Below, in pieces: positions 48,124 through 60,435 of a stretch of DNA of 64,000 nucleotides. The translations under genes were made by a program, and so were the position numbers. The notes beneath the pieces are model-generated. The model saw nothing but the letters and a program-made list of their open reading frames with translations. It did no database searches and had not been told where the DNA came from. Origin of the DNA: Ischnura elegans (lineage: Eukaryota; Arthropoda; Insecta; Odonata; Coenagrionidae); the NCBI RefSeq assembly GCF_921293095.1, contig NC_060259.1:24249812-24313811 (forward strand). The letters run 5' to 3'. Numbering within the stretch: position 1 is the first letter of the stretch; the number at the start of each line of letters is the position of its first letter.

Positions 48124-49741
48124 CTGCACAGAATGCTCATAAGTCATTACAGATGAGCATATATGATTTACAGCTTTGTTGAGCAGACCTTTCTTCTACT
48201 TCCCATAGATTCACCTAGAGCAGGTCTCATGGCATCATTTTAACAGACATCTGCCCTAAAAAGGAGATAAACTTATATTGAACACAAATTTTGGTTGGAA
48301 TTACTCGAGATGAAAAACACAAATGTGCTAACTAAAGAGGGACACACAAGCCATAACTAGAAGAGCAATGATTAGGAGTAATAACAAACACAGCTTACAA
48401 AAAATATCTTCAAATCCGTTGAAAGGAATTGGATAGTGCGGAACTCTATAATAAATTACCAGAAAGTAAATTCGACCACGTATATCCTGATAACAACGAT
48501 ACAAATTTTCTATAAATCTACTCTCCTCTCTCTCGCACTGGAGTTCTTATTCTTTGTCATTTTGTTAGTGCCTCTTCGTGGCACCTCCCTGGGGCTAGGC
48601 TCTGCGTACGATGTTGATATCGTAAGGACCTCAGGGCTTCAGGGCAATATCACAGGAGGGTAGCACTCCTATGTGCTACCTCTCATTAATAAGAGGTAAA
48701 CAAAACCACTTTCTCTTTCAATTCGTAATCAACCATGAGCAAATCTTGCTCATCGTTCTTGGAAAAGTAAACCTTCTCCTAAAAACCCATAATCCCTTCA
48801 TGGCAAAATTCATGAAAATGATAGACCACTCTACAAATGTTAATCACCTGAGGAAGCATTTGAAAGATAAGATTGCATATCCTCTTTCCATATTCAGCAC
48901 CTTATATATAGCACAACCCCGAGAATCCTTAAGAGATTGAAGATTATAATCGGGTCTTTGAAGAAAGTAATACACATACGTTGGCACCCTGAGCTCCATT
49001 CGTCCCTACGTACTGAAATGCACAGCATGTTTTTAAGATATTATCGATAAGCATATATGATTTACAGCTTTATTGAGCAGACATTCCTTCTACTTCACTT
49101 AGATTCACTTACTGCATGCAATATGGACCTATTTCAACAGATATATGCCCTAAAAAGGATATAAACTTATATTGAATACAAATTGTGATTGCAATTACTC
49201 GGGATCAAAAACGAAAATGTGCTAACTAATGACAATCACATAACCATACCTAGAAGAGCAATAATCAGGAATGATTACAAACAAAGCCTACCAAGAATAT
49301 CTTCTCATCCATTGAAGGGAATTGGATGGTTTGGGAAATTACTTCTCTTCAATATATTACCAGAAAAAAAAGATCACATATATTCTGATGAAAAACGCTA
49401 CGTATATGCTCTAAATCTATTCTGCTCCCTCTCTCTCGAGTCCTTAATCTTTGTCTTTTTATCGGCGTGTCTCCTTGGCATCTCCCTGGCGCTAGGCGTA
49501 CGCTGATAATATCGTTATGGACCTCAGGGCCCCATGGCATTGACCACAGCAAGGTAGCTCTCCTATGCGGTAGATCTCGAGACTAAGAGGTAAACAAAAC
49601 CACTTTCTCTTTCAATTCGTTATCAAGCATGAGAAAATCTTGCTCATTGTTCTTGGAAAAGTTACACTTCTCCTCAAAACCCATAATCTCTCCATGACCA
49701 ATATCCGCGGAAACAAAGCCCACTCTACAAATCGCAATCAC

Positions 49742-49911
49742 CTGAGGAAGCATTTTGAGGATAAGATTGCGTATCCTCCTTTCATATTCAGCACCTTGTT
49801 AATGGCTCAACCCCGAGAATCCTTAAGAGATGGAAGATTATAAACAGGTGTTTGAAAAAATTGATACACATAAGTTGGCACACTGGGCTCTAATCGTCCT
49901 TTCGTGATGAA
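49742..49911 (-). pseudogene. 170-bp exon copy (unit D, copy 3)
   Basis: Reads TKGRLEPSVPTYVYQFF and LPSLKDSRG, then TGA. The acceptor is GAG and the donor is GTGATT, both slightly weakened. Confidence 0.35.
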
Positions 49912-49938
49912 CTCCACAGCATATTCTTAAGTCATCAT

Positions 49939-49973
49939 CGATAAGCATAAATGATTTTCATTTATGCTTATCG
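49939..49973. repeat. Perfect 16-bp stem hairpin at a junction
   Basis: CGATAAGCATAAATGA is followed after 3 bases by its exact reverse complement. The sequence up to the turn matches unit A near 10735, while what follows is foreign to that position, so the palindrome formed at a rearrangement junction. Confidence 0.75.
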
Positions 49974-50555
49974 CTTTATACAATTTTCTCTCACATAGAA
50001 ATAAAGAGAATAAATAAATTCAAAAACAATTTATGAATGCAGTTGCTTGAGATTTAAAACACAAATGTGCTTACAACAGACGATCACATAAACCACAACT
50101 AGAAGAGCAATATTCAGGAGTGATTACAATCACAGCGTACCAAGTGTATCTTCTAATATATTGAGGGGAATTGGATAGTTCGGAAATGAACCTCTCTTCA
50201 ATAAATTACCAGAAAGTAAATTCGACCACGTAAATTCTGATGAAAAAAGAAACTTTTTAATAACTATAATAATAACAGTGAAAAATAACAATCATATTAA
50301 GAACAATAAAAATAATAATGAAAGTACAATAATAAGGAAACCAATCACATCAAAAATAACTACGCACACTTATTTGTTTTTTAGTCCTTTACACACTCGT
50401 AACTGCAATAAACTACCATCGCTCACACAATGACCATTGTTTTTCCATTTTTTCCACTGATGGTATAACATAACATAAAAAGATAAACCAGAAAATTTTC
50501 TCACTTTTAAACGACACAAAATTATTTTTTATGTTACACATAATATGTGCGCTAC

Positions 50556-50645
50556 CTTCACCATAGCATCCAAACATTTGCAGGAACATTCGATGATCGG
50601 TTCTCTGGTACACCAACAGCACACTCCACCGGAAGAAGTTTCCAT
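50556..50645 (-). CDS. 30-codon Cys-rich first exon (unit D)
   Basis: Open for 30 codons, METSSGGVCCWCTREP variant, AAG|GTAGCG donor. It faces away from the plus-strand frame at 50886. Confidence 0.5.
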
Positions 50646-50825
50646 TTTCCTTTAAAATGGCTGAAAGAGGACTGAGTGGTAGATAAATGCAATTATATTC
50701 TATCGGCGTCTGGAGAAATTCAAAGAATATTTGTTATTGCGACAGTGGACGAATTCATAAGAAAATATTCTTGCGAAAATACGTTAAGGTGCTCGCGTTC
50801 ACCTTCCAACACTCGCATTGCCCTT

Positions 50826-50831
50826 TATAAA
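50826..50831 (+). promoter_or_regulatory. TATA box (unit D)
   Basis: CCCTTTATAAAAAGAGGG, 60 bases upstream of the ATG at 50886. Confidence 0.5.
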
Positions 50832-50885
50832 AAGAGGGATTCACGTGCACGGTATTACTCTCGACTGAACTGCCAAACCAGTGCC

Positions 50886-51175
50886 ATGGAGTTCTTTAAG
50901 ACTATGTCTGCCTTTAATGCCCGTATTAAGGTGGTGGCCATTCTTGGTGCTCAGGTGTTTCATTCGGGACACCATTAGCTCCGTTTTGGGAGCATGAGAA
51001 CGACCGCCTCGAAGAGGAAGCGGAGGCTGCCTGTATTCAGATGCCCGTTGACTCCGTGCCGGATGTGTTCCTCCATCACAGTGGGAACCATTTTTCAATG
51101 GTTTACCACTGGACCGGAGGACGGACATTCCTATACACCAAACGCAATTACATCGGAAACCCGAGTCAGTTCTGA
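50886..51175 (+). pseudogene. Short plus-strand gene, two frames (unit D)
   Basis: Second fuller copy of the gene at 18391-18680, with the same two-frame structure: MEFFKTMSAFNARIKVVAIL to a stop at 50976-50978, then a shifted frame through FWEHENDRLEEEAEAACIQ and FLYTKRNYIGNPSQF to 51173-51175. Differences from unit B are few (I/M, L/V, A/P, F/S). The shared shift either predates the duplication, or the region is read by a mechanism I cannot see. AATAAA near 51427. Confidence 0.4.
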
Positions 51176-51794
51176 CGGCTACGTTAAATTCATAAGGCAA
51201 TGTCTTCATACACTCACACACTTTCTTCACACACTTCCTGCAGCTCTAGTAGCCTCTGTGATTTTCCGTGCCAAGTTACAAATAATAAACACGGGCGTTA
51301 AGGAGAAAATCTGGATATTGAAGAAATAAGACTGAGAGTACATTGTACTCATTGTTACATATAACATTTTTAATATCAAATAAAACACGACAGTTCTTCG
51401 TGTAACGCGCACTTAGTCTAAAATCACAATAAATGTTGTGAGGTTAAATAAAATGCTAACGGAAATGATACGTACACTTTTTCATGCCATTATTTATCAT
51501 AATAACTATCATTATAACTTTGAAAAGTAACTATTATACTGAAAACAATAAAAATAATAATAACAATACAATAAAAAGGAAACCAATCTCATCCAAAAAA
51601 CTACGCACACTTAATTGCTTGTCAGTTTTCTACACACTCTTAACTGCATTAAAACAACCAAAATCACACACACACTTATTATCTTTTTCCATTATTTCCA
51701 CTTATGATATAACTTCAGTCATAAAAAGATACACCAAAACATTTTCTTCTAGTTAAACCACTACAAAACATACCTATGTTACACATAATATTTG

Positions 51795-51895
51795 CACTAC
51801 CTTCACATTAGCATCACTGAAGACATTTGAAGGAAAATTCAGTAAAAAGTTTCTAGTACTTCAACAGCACATTCCACCGGTAGTCGTTTCCACTT
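51795..51895 (-). pseudogene. Diverged relic of the Cys-rich first exon (unit D, second block)
   Basis: Reads VETTTGGMCC and then a stop; ATG has become GTG. The GTGAAG|GTAG donor is kept. Confidence 0.4.
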
Positions 51896-52069
51896 TCCTT
51901 CAAAATGGCTGAAAGAGGACTGAGTGGTAGATAAAGGTATTTATATTTCACTTACGTCTGCTGATATTCATAGAATACTTGTTATTACGACAGTTGACGA
52001 ATTCTTAGGAAAATATTCTTGCCAATTACGTTAAGGTGCACGCGGTCACCTTTCAACACTCGCGTGGCC

Positions 52070-52180
52070 CCCCATAAAAAGAGGGTTTAACGTGCTAGCT
52101 TTTACTATGAACTGAACTGCGAAACCAGTGCCATGGAGTTCTGTAAGAGCATATCTGCGTTTAATGCCCCTAGATTTTAA
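52070..52180 (+). promoter_or_regulatory. Second promoter block and short frame (unit D/E junction)
   Basis: CATAAAAAGAGGG replaces the TATA box. ATG at 52133 opens a frame of 15 codons (MEFCKSISAFNAPRF) that stops at 52178-52180, inside the first bases of the next unit. The matching block near 19575-19690 has ACG for ATG. Confidence 0.4.
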
Positions 52181-52356
52181 AATGGAATCAGTCTTACCTC
52201 AGAGAAACATCTTTAAACGTAAAAATGGCGTCATTAGGAAAGCATTTTTCAAGCCATGACAGCAGCAGTCACCCAAACACTAACAGCGTTAGGCGGCATC
52301 TTTCGGTCGTAGAGATAATTAACTTTCTCGGTTGACTTTTGAAAGGCTCGGTAAAC

Positions 52357-52366
52357 ACGCTCTTGA
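52357..52366. repeat. Left target duplication of Jockey-type element
   Basis: ACGCTCTTGA, repeated at 56833-56842. Confidence 0.85.
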
Positions 52367-52513
52367 GATTCGGGGAAGGGTATTTGACGATTCGAGTTTT
52401 GCTTCACTTGTGATTGCTTACGAGTTTCGCGAACTTACATTTATTGAGCTATTAGCACATTAGCGATTAGAGTTATTGCCATTGCGACGATGGCATGATC
52501 CGCGAGCGTAGTC

Positions 52514-54007
52514 ATGTCTTCACAGACAGACGAGCTTTTCGCCCAAGGATCGCCCACAGAACAACGAAATGTAGGAGACATGACTTGCTACCACTCAGAT
52601 GGCTGCTTCACGCCATCTTCCTCATTTTGGGATAATGCACCTACAAACTCTCCTGAAGAGACACTTGCCTCACCGGACCCGACATCTGAGAACTCCGTCG
52701 AGATGGCCGACGCCCCCTTTGGAACCTCATTAGCCCACTTCAATGCCTCGCCGGAACCATCGAGTGCGTTTATACGCGCCAAGGGTCGCAAAAGGACTGC
52801 GAAATCGCCACCAACAGTACCAACCAAGCATCAGGTAACCATTTCCAATAGATTTACCCCCATTCAGCCTCATGAAGATGAAAAATCTGCACCACTCATC
52901 CCAGAAACGGATACGAAACCACCTACCCAACGCCCTCCCGTCCGACGACGCCCGCCAGCCATCCTTATCTACAGCATCTCGGACTACAGGAAGTCTCTGG
53001 CACTCATCAAATCTGTTGTGAAAGGAGAATTCACCGTGGACGTAAGGAGAAACTACACCAGACTGCAGGTCGACACCGCTGAAGACCATGCCGCGGTCAC
53101 CTCACTGCTCGCCAAGGAAAAAGCGGAAGCGAGCAGCTGGCCCCAGAAAGAGGACAAACTAATTTCATTCCTCATCAGAGGAATAGAGGCGGACTTCGAC
53201 CTGGAGTACCTTAAAGAACTTTTCGACGCAGAAGGTGTCCCTGCAACAGAAATCCGGACCATTCGTGACAGGGACGGGGACCCGAAAGACCTCCACGTGC
53301 TGAAAGTCCAACCAACCGAGGAGTGGCCAGCAAAAAGAATCAGCAAGCTCAAAAAGATCGGAGCAGTAAATTTCACCTTAAAGCCATATAAACATGATCG
53401 TCCTCAAATGTGCTTTAACTGTAATCGCTTAGGGCACTCCCGCACATATTGCACGGCCTCACCTCGTTGCTGGAAATGCGCTGGTGACCACTACGGGACG
53501 AAATGCACTTTACCTCGCGACAAACCAGCAACTTGTTGCAATTGCCGAGGTGCACACCCCGCCATGTCTAGAAAGTGCCCGATCTACCAGAAACATCTGG
53601 AACGACTAAGACAACAACAAGGACCAAGAAATAAGGCGACAACAGCACAAAAACAGCAAATTACACAGCCACCAACAATCTCCGGAGAAAACTATCCAAG
53701 CCTAGGGCGCCAGAATCCCTGGGAGACCGGATTACCTGCTCCACCGTCAAAACCAAGATCTGCGCCTTGATTGAGACCAGAAATAGATCAGCATCCGCAC
53801 CAACGCCAAACGACTCCGCCAGAAACCAGCGCCATACCATCACCACCGATCGTCACTGCTACCTATATAAACATAGACTCCCTTGACCTCACCTCTATCC
53901 TCAAACAACTTCTTGTCATCTCTCTGCAAACGCAGACACAGATTCAGCTCCAGACCAACATCCTAACAAAGATGTTTGAGAAGATGGCGGCAACTCCAGT
54001 TCCCTAA
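52514..54007 (+). pseudogene. Jockey-type ORF1 (gag-like) with an internal stop
   Basis: ATG at 52514 (MSSQTDELFAQG) opens 418 codons to a TGA at 53768-53770. The same frame then continues for 78 codons (DLTSILKQLLVISLQTQ...) to TAA at 54005-54007; such a hydrophobic-glutamine tail is usual in this family, so the TGA looks like a disabling mutation. Three zinc knuckles lie at about residues 297-365 (CFNCNRLGHSRTYC, CWKCAGDHYGTKC, CCNCRGAHPAMSRKC), typical of Jockey ORF1. The N-terminal third is polar and Ser/Pro-rich. ORF1 binds the element RNA. Confidence 0.8.
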
Positions 54008-56716
54008 ACGGCGAACTTTGCTGCCCCGCCTCACAGTGGCACTGTGGAACTCCAACGAAGGACTGTATTGGAAAACCGCAGAACTACTAGAGTTTTTGAA
54101 ACAATCTTCAGTTGACATTCTTCTGCTGACAGAAACGAAACTGCTGCCGACAAAGAAATGGAGCATTCCAGGCTTCCAGATCATCCGAAATGATTGCAAA
54201 CCACAACAACAGAATAAAAACGGTGCTGGCGGGACCATAGTCCTTCTACAAAACTACCTCAAAGGACATGAAGTCATCCTAGATGGTACCTCTCCTCTCG
54301 AGGTGACCGCAGTCATTCTGGACTATCATTCTGGTCCATTTCAAGTTGCGGCAGTTTATCACCGCCCTGGCTCAGACTTCCCGGACACGAGTTATTCAGC
54401 CCTATTTTCAACAGGACATCCGACGCTTATAGGCGGAGACTTCAATGCGAAGCATTGTTCTTGGAACTCCATCGTACCAAACCGCAGAGGTGAAAAGCTG
54501 AGAGAATGGCTAGACAGCAAAGACATCCGGGCCCTTGGGCCAACACAGCCAACACACCATCATCATGCTGGCTCCTCAGATGTACTAGACATATTTTTGA
54601 CGTCCGACATACAGATGTCCCTCTCATGTAAAACGGTTGCAGCCTTGGAAAGTGACCACCTACCAGTCTTGCTGCACATAGGATTTCGACCATTGCGACT
54701 GCCTCCACCAATGCGAGGAACTTCAACAAAGCGGATTGGACCACATACCACCGACACATTGCCGCTTCTCTGCCCGCCACACCACCATCGCTGGACTCTG
54801 CTGCCAACATAGACTCTGCTATCAATCGCCTCGTCACAGCCATCAACACTGCATCATCCACCTGCATTCCTCTTACCCGCCATCAAGTCCCGGACTACCT
54901 CACCCTGCCAAAATCCATTATATCACTCATTCACAGGAAGAACGCAGCCCGGCGACGCTACCAGCGCAACCACGATCCGACCACCATACATCTCCTACAA
55001 CAGCTGAAGCGACTACGGTGAAGGAATTCAGACGCAGCACTTGGAGCAACAAGCTGGCATCCCTCAACCAAGATGACGGCACCATATGGAAGATGGCGCG
55101 GACACTTCGATCGCCATACACTAGAACTCCACCTCTAATTACTCCGAACGGGTTAGCCTGCAGCTATGCTGAGAAAGCGGAATACGCAGCTACCTACTTG
55201 GAGGAATCGTTTAAACCAAATCCAGAAACTCCGGAGACAGCAAACCTCCAACATCTCACCGAACAATCTCCGCATCCACCGCCAGTAGCCGAAGAACCAC
55301 CATCAATCTCCACTGCAGACATCGCCACCGGAATTAAGTCGCTGCCACTACGGAAGTCACCAGGACCTGATGGCGTCCGAAACGAACATCTAAAACAACT
55401 TCCTGTCGGAGCCGCGGCCTTCCTAGCGCTAATCTTCACATCATGCATCCAGATCGGATACTTCCCTGCCATGTGGAAGAAGGCAAAAATCATCTGTTTG
55501 CCAAAACCCAGAAAAGCACCATCTAAAGTAGAAAGCTACCGCCCCATATCGTTACTTGACACGTTGGGAAAACTACTTGAACGCCTGCTGCTACCGCACA
55601 TCCTACGTTACCTAACTGAAAAAGAAATAATCCCACCGTTCCAATACGAATTCCGTAAGGAGCACAGCACTCAACACGCCCTCCTGCGAGTCACCGGCTT
55701 CACTCGTCAGCATTTAACACCAAAAAATACTGCGCAGCGGCCTTCCTGGACGTCTCGAAGCGTTCGACCGTGTGTGGCTCAGCGGCCTTATCTGGAAATT
55801 ACACCATCTTGGCTTCCCAAAATGGCAAACAGATATCATACGGAGCTTCCTCGATTCAAGGAGTTTCCAAGTCTCTTGGAGAGGGGAGCTATCCACCAAT
55901 CATCGGATAGATGCCGGAGTTCCCCAATGTTCCGTAATCGCTCCACATCCATATTCAATCTACACCGCGGACTTCCCGAGGATGTTCAATTGGAACACGA
56001 AAGTGAGTCTCTACGCAGATGACACTGCTATACTATGCAGGTCTTGGACTGAAAAAGGCGCCGTAAAACAGCTCCAATCAGCCCTCAACACCGCAGCGAC
56101 ATGGTGTGCATCATGGCGGACAGCGCTTAATCCCGAGAAAACAAAAGCAGTACTCTTCCGCGGACGTAAGAAAATATCTATGCCACCGGATCTACGCCTC
56201 ATGAGGAGAAACATCCCCTGGTCAAACAATGCAACATACCTTGGAATCCAGCTGGACGTAAAACTGCGATACAAGCGCCATATCCAAAGAACCCTGAGGA
56301 AACTGAAAACAACATTCGGCGTCCTACATCCACTCCTACGATCCTCAGATATCAAAGTTACCGATCGTCTAAAGATTCTAAGGGCAGTCATTGTCCCTAA
56401 AATCCTTTACGCATCCCCAGTTTGGTCCGGCTCCATCTCCAATGCAGACATCGAGCAGTTGGAAATCGGCATTCGAAAAATACTACGCCTCATCAACAAG
56501 ACTCCAAGATGGGTCCCCAAGGAGATCGTATACGAGATCGCCAATGAATCAACAGTACGAAGAAGGCTGACAGAATCGGCGAGAAAATTCGTCGAAAAGG
56601 CAGAAGAAAGCGGGAACCCAACCATCAAATCCTACGCTACCGCCGTCCCCATGTGGTGGGTCACCTACAAAAGGCCAATCGCCTCCACGGGTCTGGCCGA
56701 GCACCAGCCTCATTAA
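53976..56716 (+). pseudogene. Jockey-type ORF2: endonuclease and reverse transcriptase, frameshifted
   Basis: The endonuclease (AP type) spans about 54020-54690: LTVALWNSNE, LLLTETK, AAVYHRPG, LIGGDFNAKH and the catalytic LESDHLPVL. The frame then changes near 54690 (linker in a second frame to 55020), near 55020, and near 55759. RT motifs: RKSPGPDGV, SYRPISLLDTLGKLLER, FLDVSK followed by the shift, GVPQCSV, and YADDTAIL near 56005-56028. It ends at a TAA (56714-56716). ORF2 overlaps the end of ORF1, as in related elements. At least three indels make it non-functional. Confidence 0.8.
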
Positions 56717-56832
56717 GATCCCTAGATCACCAGCGTGGGAAGTCATGCAAGAGACGCAACAACAGCTGTGAGCCCGAAAGGGGCGGAAAGCTGACCTGGA
56801 TCCTAAGAGACCAGGAAATCATCAACTGTAGG

Positions 56833-56842
56833 ACGCTCTTGA
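56833..56842. repeat. Right target duplication of Jockey-type element
   Basis: ACGCTCTTGA, directly followed by the normal unit sequence AGTAGGAATTTAATAAATT. Confidence 0.85.
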
Positions 56843-57410
56843 AGTAGGAATTTAATAAATTTATTTATCGGAACTGTTGGTTTACTTTCCTTAGCGAGCT
56901 GTTAACTTTTCCTACCGTTTCTTAGCGAACAAACAGTGCATCTTTTAAAGTTTGCTTCCCAAGCGTAAGACCAAAATGCTATTGGGTTCTCCCGTAACCG
57001 CTCTGCAAGGGTATTCCTTTTAAAATTCGAAAATGAACTCTTGAACGCTTCCTTCGTGGTGGTTTAAGACAACTAATATAATGTAATCATTAACTCGCAA
57101 CCATTATCACGGTCTCCGTCGCCTGAATGATTTTCTCTTCTCCACGTCATACCATCCTGGCACGCTACCTTCATTTTTTGTTTGACCTGGGATATGACTG
57201 GACACCCAGCCTAATGAGGGTCAGTCAGGACTGGCATCGAGTTCGATAAAGTAAAAAAATAAAATGAGACGGTCTTCTAAATGACACCAAGGTTTGCATA
57301 ATTTTTCCTCGGGCATAAGAGACAGCAATTCATCCAATGAGATATCACCGTCTTCACCAATATTCGCCGTGTTAATCGGATATTTACAACCTTAAAATCA
57401 ATGAGACAAA
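56833..57410 (-). pseudogene. Decayed minus-strand frames (unit E copy, split by Jockey element)
   Basis: Right part of the homologue of 275-1010. The left part lies at 52201-52366, on the other side of the Jockey-type insertion. The acidic stretch keeps its frame with an S-to-L change. Confidence 0.3.
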
Positions 57411-57531
57411 ATGTCATTCCACGAGTCCATTTTGCACGGGTTGGGTAAATACTTGCGTTACATTATTTTAGATACAAATACGAATTGCCTGAAATGTTTA
57501 GCATTACAATACATTGACACTAAACAATGTT

Positions 57532-57581
57532 GTGCGGATCGCGGTCTAATAGGCCGCGGGGGCCCCGAAGGCCAAACGAAT
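57532..57581. repeat. GC-rich 50-base block (unit E)
   Basis: Shares the CGGTCTAA variant with unit D, which suggests a common recent source. Confidence 0.7.
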
Positions 57582-59091
57582 TGAAAGTACGAAAACACCG
57601 ACGAAATTCTTTTCCGTAACGTCATAACTTGGCCTGCTTATCGTAGAGGCGATAGTAAAGAACACCAAGACAAATTAAGGGCGCTGATAATTAGAAGCAT
57701 CTCGCAAATTCATTGTTAAACATTTTACAAAACTACGTTTCAGTCCATCCTTGTTCATGGAAATGAAGTTACAGACAATGATTATGGCTTCATCTCTAAC
57801 ATAGCAAAGCACTTTTCAAGGTTTATTATCATATTCATTAGTTAGCCTCGAATTTACTGGCGAAGCAATTTAGAAATGGTAACAGACTTGTAAATAATTA
57901 TAAGTGTGACCCAGTCAGATCGCAGCCAAACGCAAAACAGATGGTGTGTAGAGCAATTCATAAATATCAATGATATTTTGCTGCATTTGCTTCATTCTGA
58001 AATGTATTATTCGTTATATAACTTATACAACTTGGTTCTAAATTGATGACATAAAGAAGCACATGAAGCATCCTCAAACCTGTGTCTATCCTCTCAAATA
58101 AAAATATGTTGGAGATTAAAATAAGAATTCAAGGATGGTTTAACTATTGAAAAACACAGGGCCTTTTCAACCAGTTCCACTAGAAATAAAAGCCTTTTCA
58201 TCTTGTTCCATCTGTTCCAAAAAATGTCAGTAAGGTCCTAGGAGCGTTTTAATCAATATTAATAAAATCAATCTCACCGTCATAACTTATGTAGAGTTTT
58301 CTGAAGTGGCTGCATAAGCTTCCGATGGGTATTTGAGTTTTAATCTCTACGGCAGTCATTTCCATGACTTAAAATATGCTAAAATAAATTCGACTTCAAC
58401 ATTTAAAAAATTCTCTGTATTTCTTTTAACTTTAATAATTTTTAACATTTATTGCAATTCCATTACTGAGTTATTGGCGACATTATTACGAATTTGCATC
58501 ATTCCGCCATTTAATATTATTCTTAATAAGCCCGATCAAGATAGACATTGACCCTTGCATAAATTCCCACCAAGCTGAAAATTTGCATTAACATTAAGGA
58601 TACCACTCTGATGAAATACTGAAAAGTCTCCATCCAGCCCGCGTGTGCTGAAAATTTTATTCAAGGTCAAAAGGTCACAAAAATATTTTTTTGCATTTCT
58701 TGACCCAACGATTAGTTTTATGATTTAAATTGCTCCAACCAAAATTGTAGATCAGTAAATTATCTACAAAATTGTCCTTTTACTTATTTCTCTAAGATTT
58801 AACGTTTCTGAGAAAAAGCCATTCGAAAGTTAGCTGTATTCTCCGTAATAAGGATGACTATTGTTTTGCCCTCCGAACATTATTGGACGCGTAACACGCA
58901 TATTGGTTACCAGCTGTCACCTGTCCCTCCGCCAACAATCGGGACAGAGGGATTTTGTTCTCCATTATATGCACACGTTTCCTCGCCACTTATTGGTTGA
59001 GTACAAGGCCCGTTTTTTCAATCGTAGTTTCCCCAGGTCCTCTACTCCAGGGTCTGTTTTCCTCGAAAATCAGGTCTTACTGAGCCTCTTC

Positions 59092-59340
59092 TTATTTATT
59101 TCTTCTTCCACACTTATCTTTTTCTTCTTCCTCTACATTCCCGTGATTTGATATAAATTGTTGAAACAGCGATACATCATCTGTTTCGTCGTTGATGTCG
59201 GTATCTTCTTCTGTTGAATGTTCGACGTATGAACATGACGGGGCTTGACAACTTATGCATTCCGTTGAACAAAATAAGCCCACCTTTTGCAGCTATATTT
59301 TTAAACTACACCCTTTCTTGCAGTTGCAAAAAATTAATAA
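59092..59340 (-). pseudogene. Cys-rich acidic C-terminal frame (unit E)
   Basis: Open for 63 codons with STECISCQAPSCSYVEHST and the acidic tail. The N-K-stop ending is shared with units C and D. Four surviving copies of this tail suggest it came from a real protein gene. Confidence 0.4.
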
Positions 59341-59759
59341 AGGCGTAAAGGAGACGGGCGTAGAGTATGGATTGGCTCCAGTACATTGTGAATTAACTTC
59401 AAACCCCATTATTCTGGATCCCGTTTATTGCCAAGTCACTCTTGAACCTGTTAAGACAATCGGCAAAAATGTTGCTGAGGAGAAGCCTACGTTGAAGGAA
59501 GATAAACGAATTGCACGCGTCCTTTATTACGTGTTTGTTCAGCAAATGATAGGTGCAGGTGATTTTTGCTGGAGCTCCATAGACTGAAAGATGAAAGTAA
59601 ATCCTGTGAGCGATTGGAGTTTTAAAAATTCGTATGATTCGCTTTGAGGGAATCTGCCGATGAAAAAAAAACTTTAATACCCAATTCTAGCTGGCACTGG
59701 GACAAAGACCGACGCCCTAACAGGATACCAGGACAAATGTTTGTATAAGGGCGGAAAAA

Positions 59760-60435
59760 ATTAACGCGAAGCTCGTTTGCGTCTTAGAGCGGCCAGTTCA
59801 GGAACAACATGTCTTCCAAAATTTTGCCCTCGTAATGCTTTCATACAACCGGGAGTTTTAAAAGCAATATATCCCATATGCCGCGAAAATAATCATGCCC
59901 GTCGCATTGTGACTAGGTGCAAAAATCCAGCTACGAATTCTTCGCAATATTCTTCGAAGTATGCTTCGCCCTCGACTCACCTAGAATGGAGTTTACTCTC
60001 GTCGGGACATCGGTGGACAAACCCGACGTATTGGGCATTTAGACTGCCTAAGAACCTAATCGTTCCGATAGTGTAGTGGGTAAAGTATCATGCTACGAAT
60101 CATAGGTTTCACGGATCAAGTCCCAGTGACGGATGAATTGATGCTGCACACAAACACTTTAAAGATTTTTCTGATCTTAAAACTTCGCAATGCCTATCAC
60201 AAGGTCCATATGATGTTGCATGGCTATTGAATTCTTACGCGCTTATTTATTTGTTGAAATAAAACTACTACATTGCATAACCATTGGGGCAGTTGACTGT
60301 GGAATGACTTTTGACTACCATTTCCGCGTCGTCCAACTCAAGGCCCCTAACCATTAGCTGCATGAGCGATGTGTCACGGCCTACTCTTCTTCTCCCCTTC
60401 ACGGAAAAACTCCTATAGAGTTCCTCACAGCAGAA
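59760..60435 (+). repeat. Left inverted-repeat arm (unit E)
   Basis: Pairs with 61918-62535. It contains the tRNA-like sequence at 60063-60130. Confidence 0.8.
60063..60130 (+). ncRNA. tRNA-like SINE-type Pol III promoter (unit E, left arm)
   Basis: The A box reads TAGTGTAGTGG after GTTCCGA; B box GATCAAGTCC is intact. Confidence 0.5.

Larger units (their letters stand above)
32439..52173. repeat. Array unit D (long form, two large insertions)
   Basis: Long unit with the triplicated module (about 47950-49980) followed by a second copy of the short-unit junction sequence near 50010. Insertions at 34208-35371 and 35832-42343 account for about 7.7 kb; without them the unit is about 12 kb. It ends with a fuller promoter block (50800-51430) and a diverged, shortened one (51770-52173), as in unit B. 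Confidence 0.9.
52367..56832 (+). mobile_element. Jockey-clade non-LTR retrotransposon
   Basis: 4466-bp insertion flanked by ACGCTCTTGA (52357-52366 and 56833-56842), matching the single site in sister units. It has a 5' leader, a gag-like ORF1 with CCHC knuckles, and an ORF2 with endonuclease and RT. The 3' end stops in GGAAATCATCAACTGTAGG with no poly(A) tail, unusual for Jockey-type elements. More GC-rich than its surroundings. Dead copy: stop in ORF1 and several frameshifts in ORF2. Confidence 0.85.
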
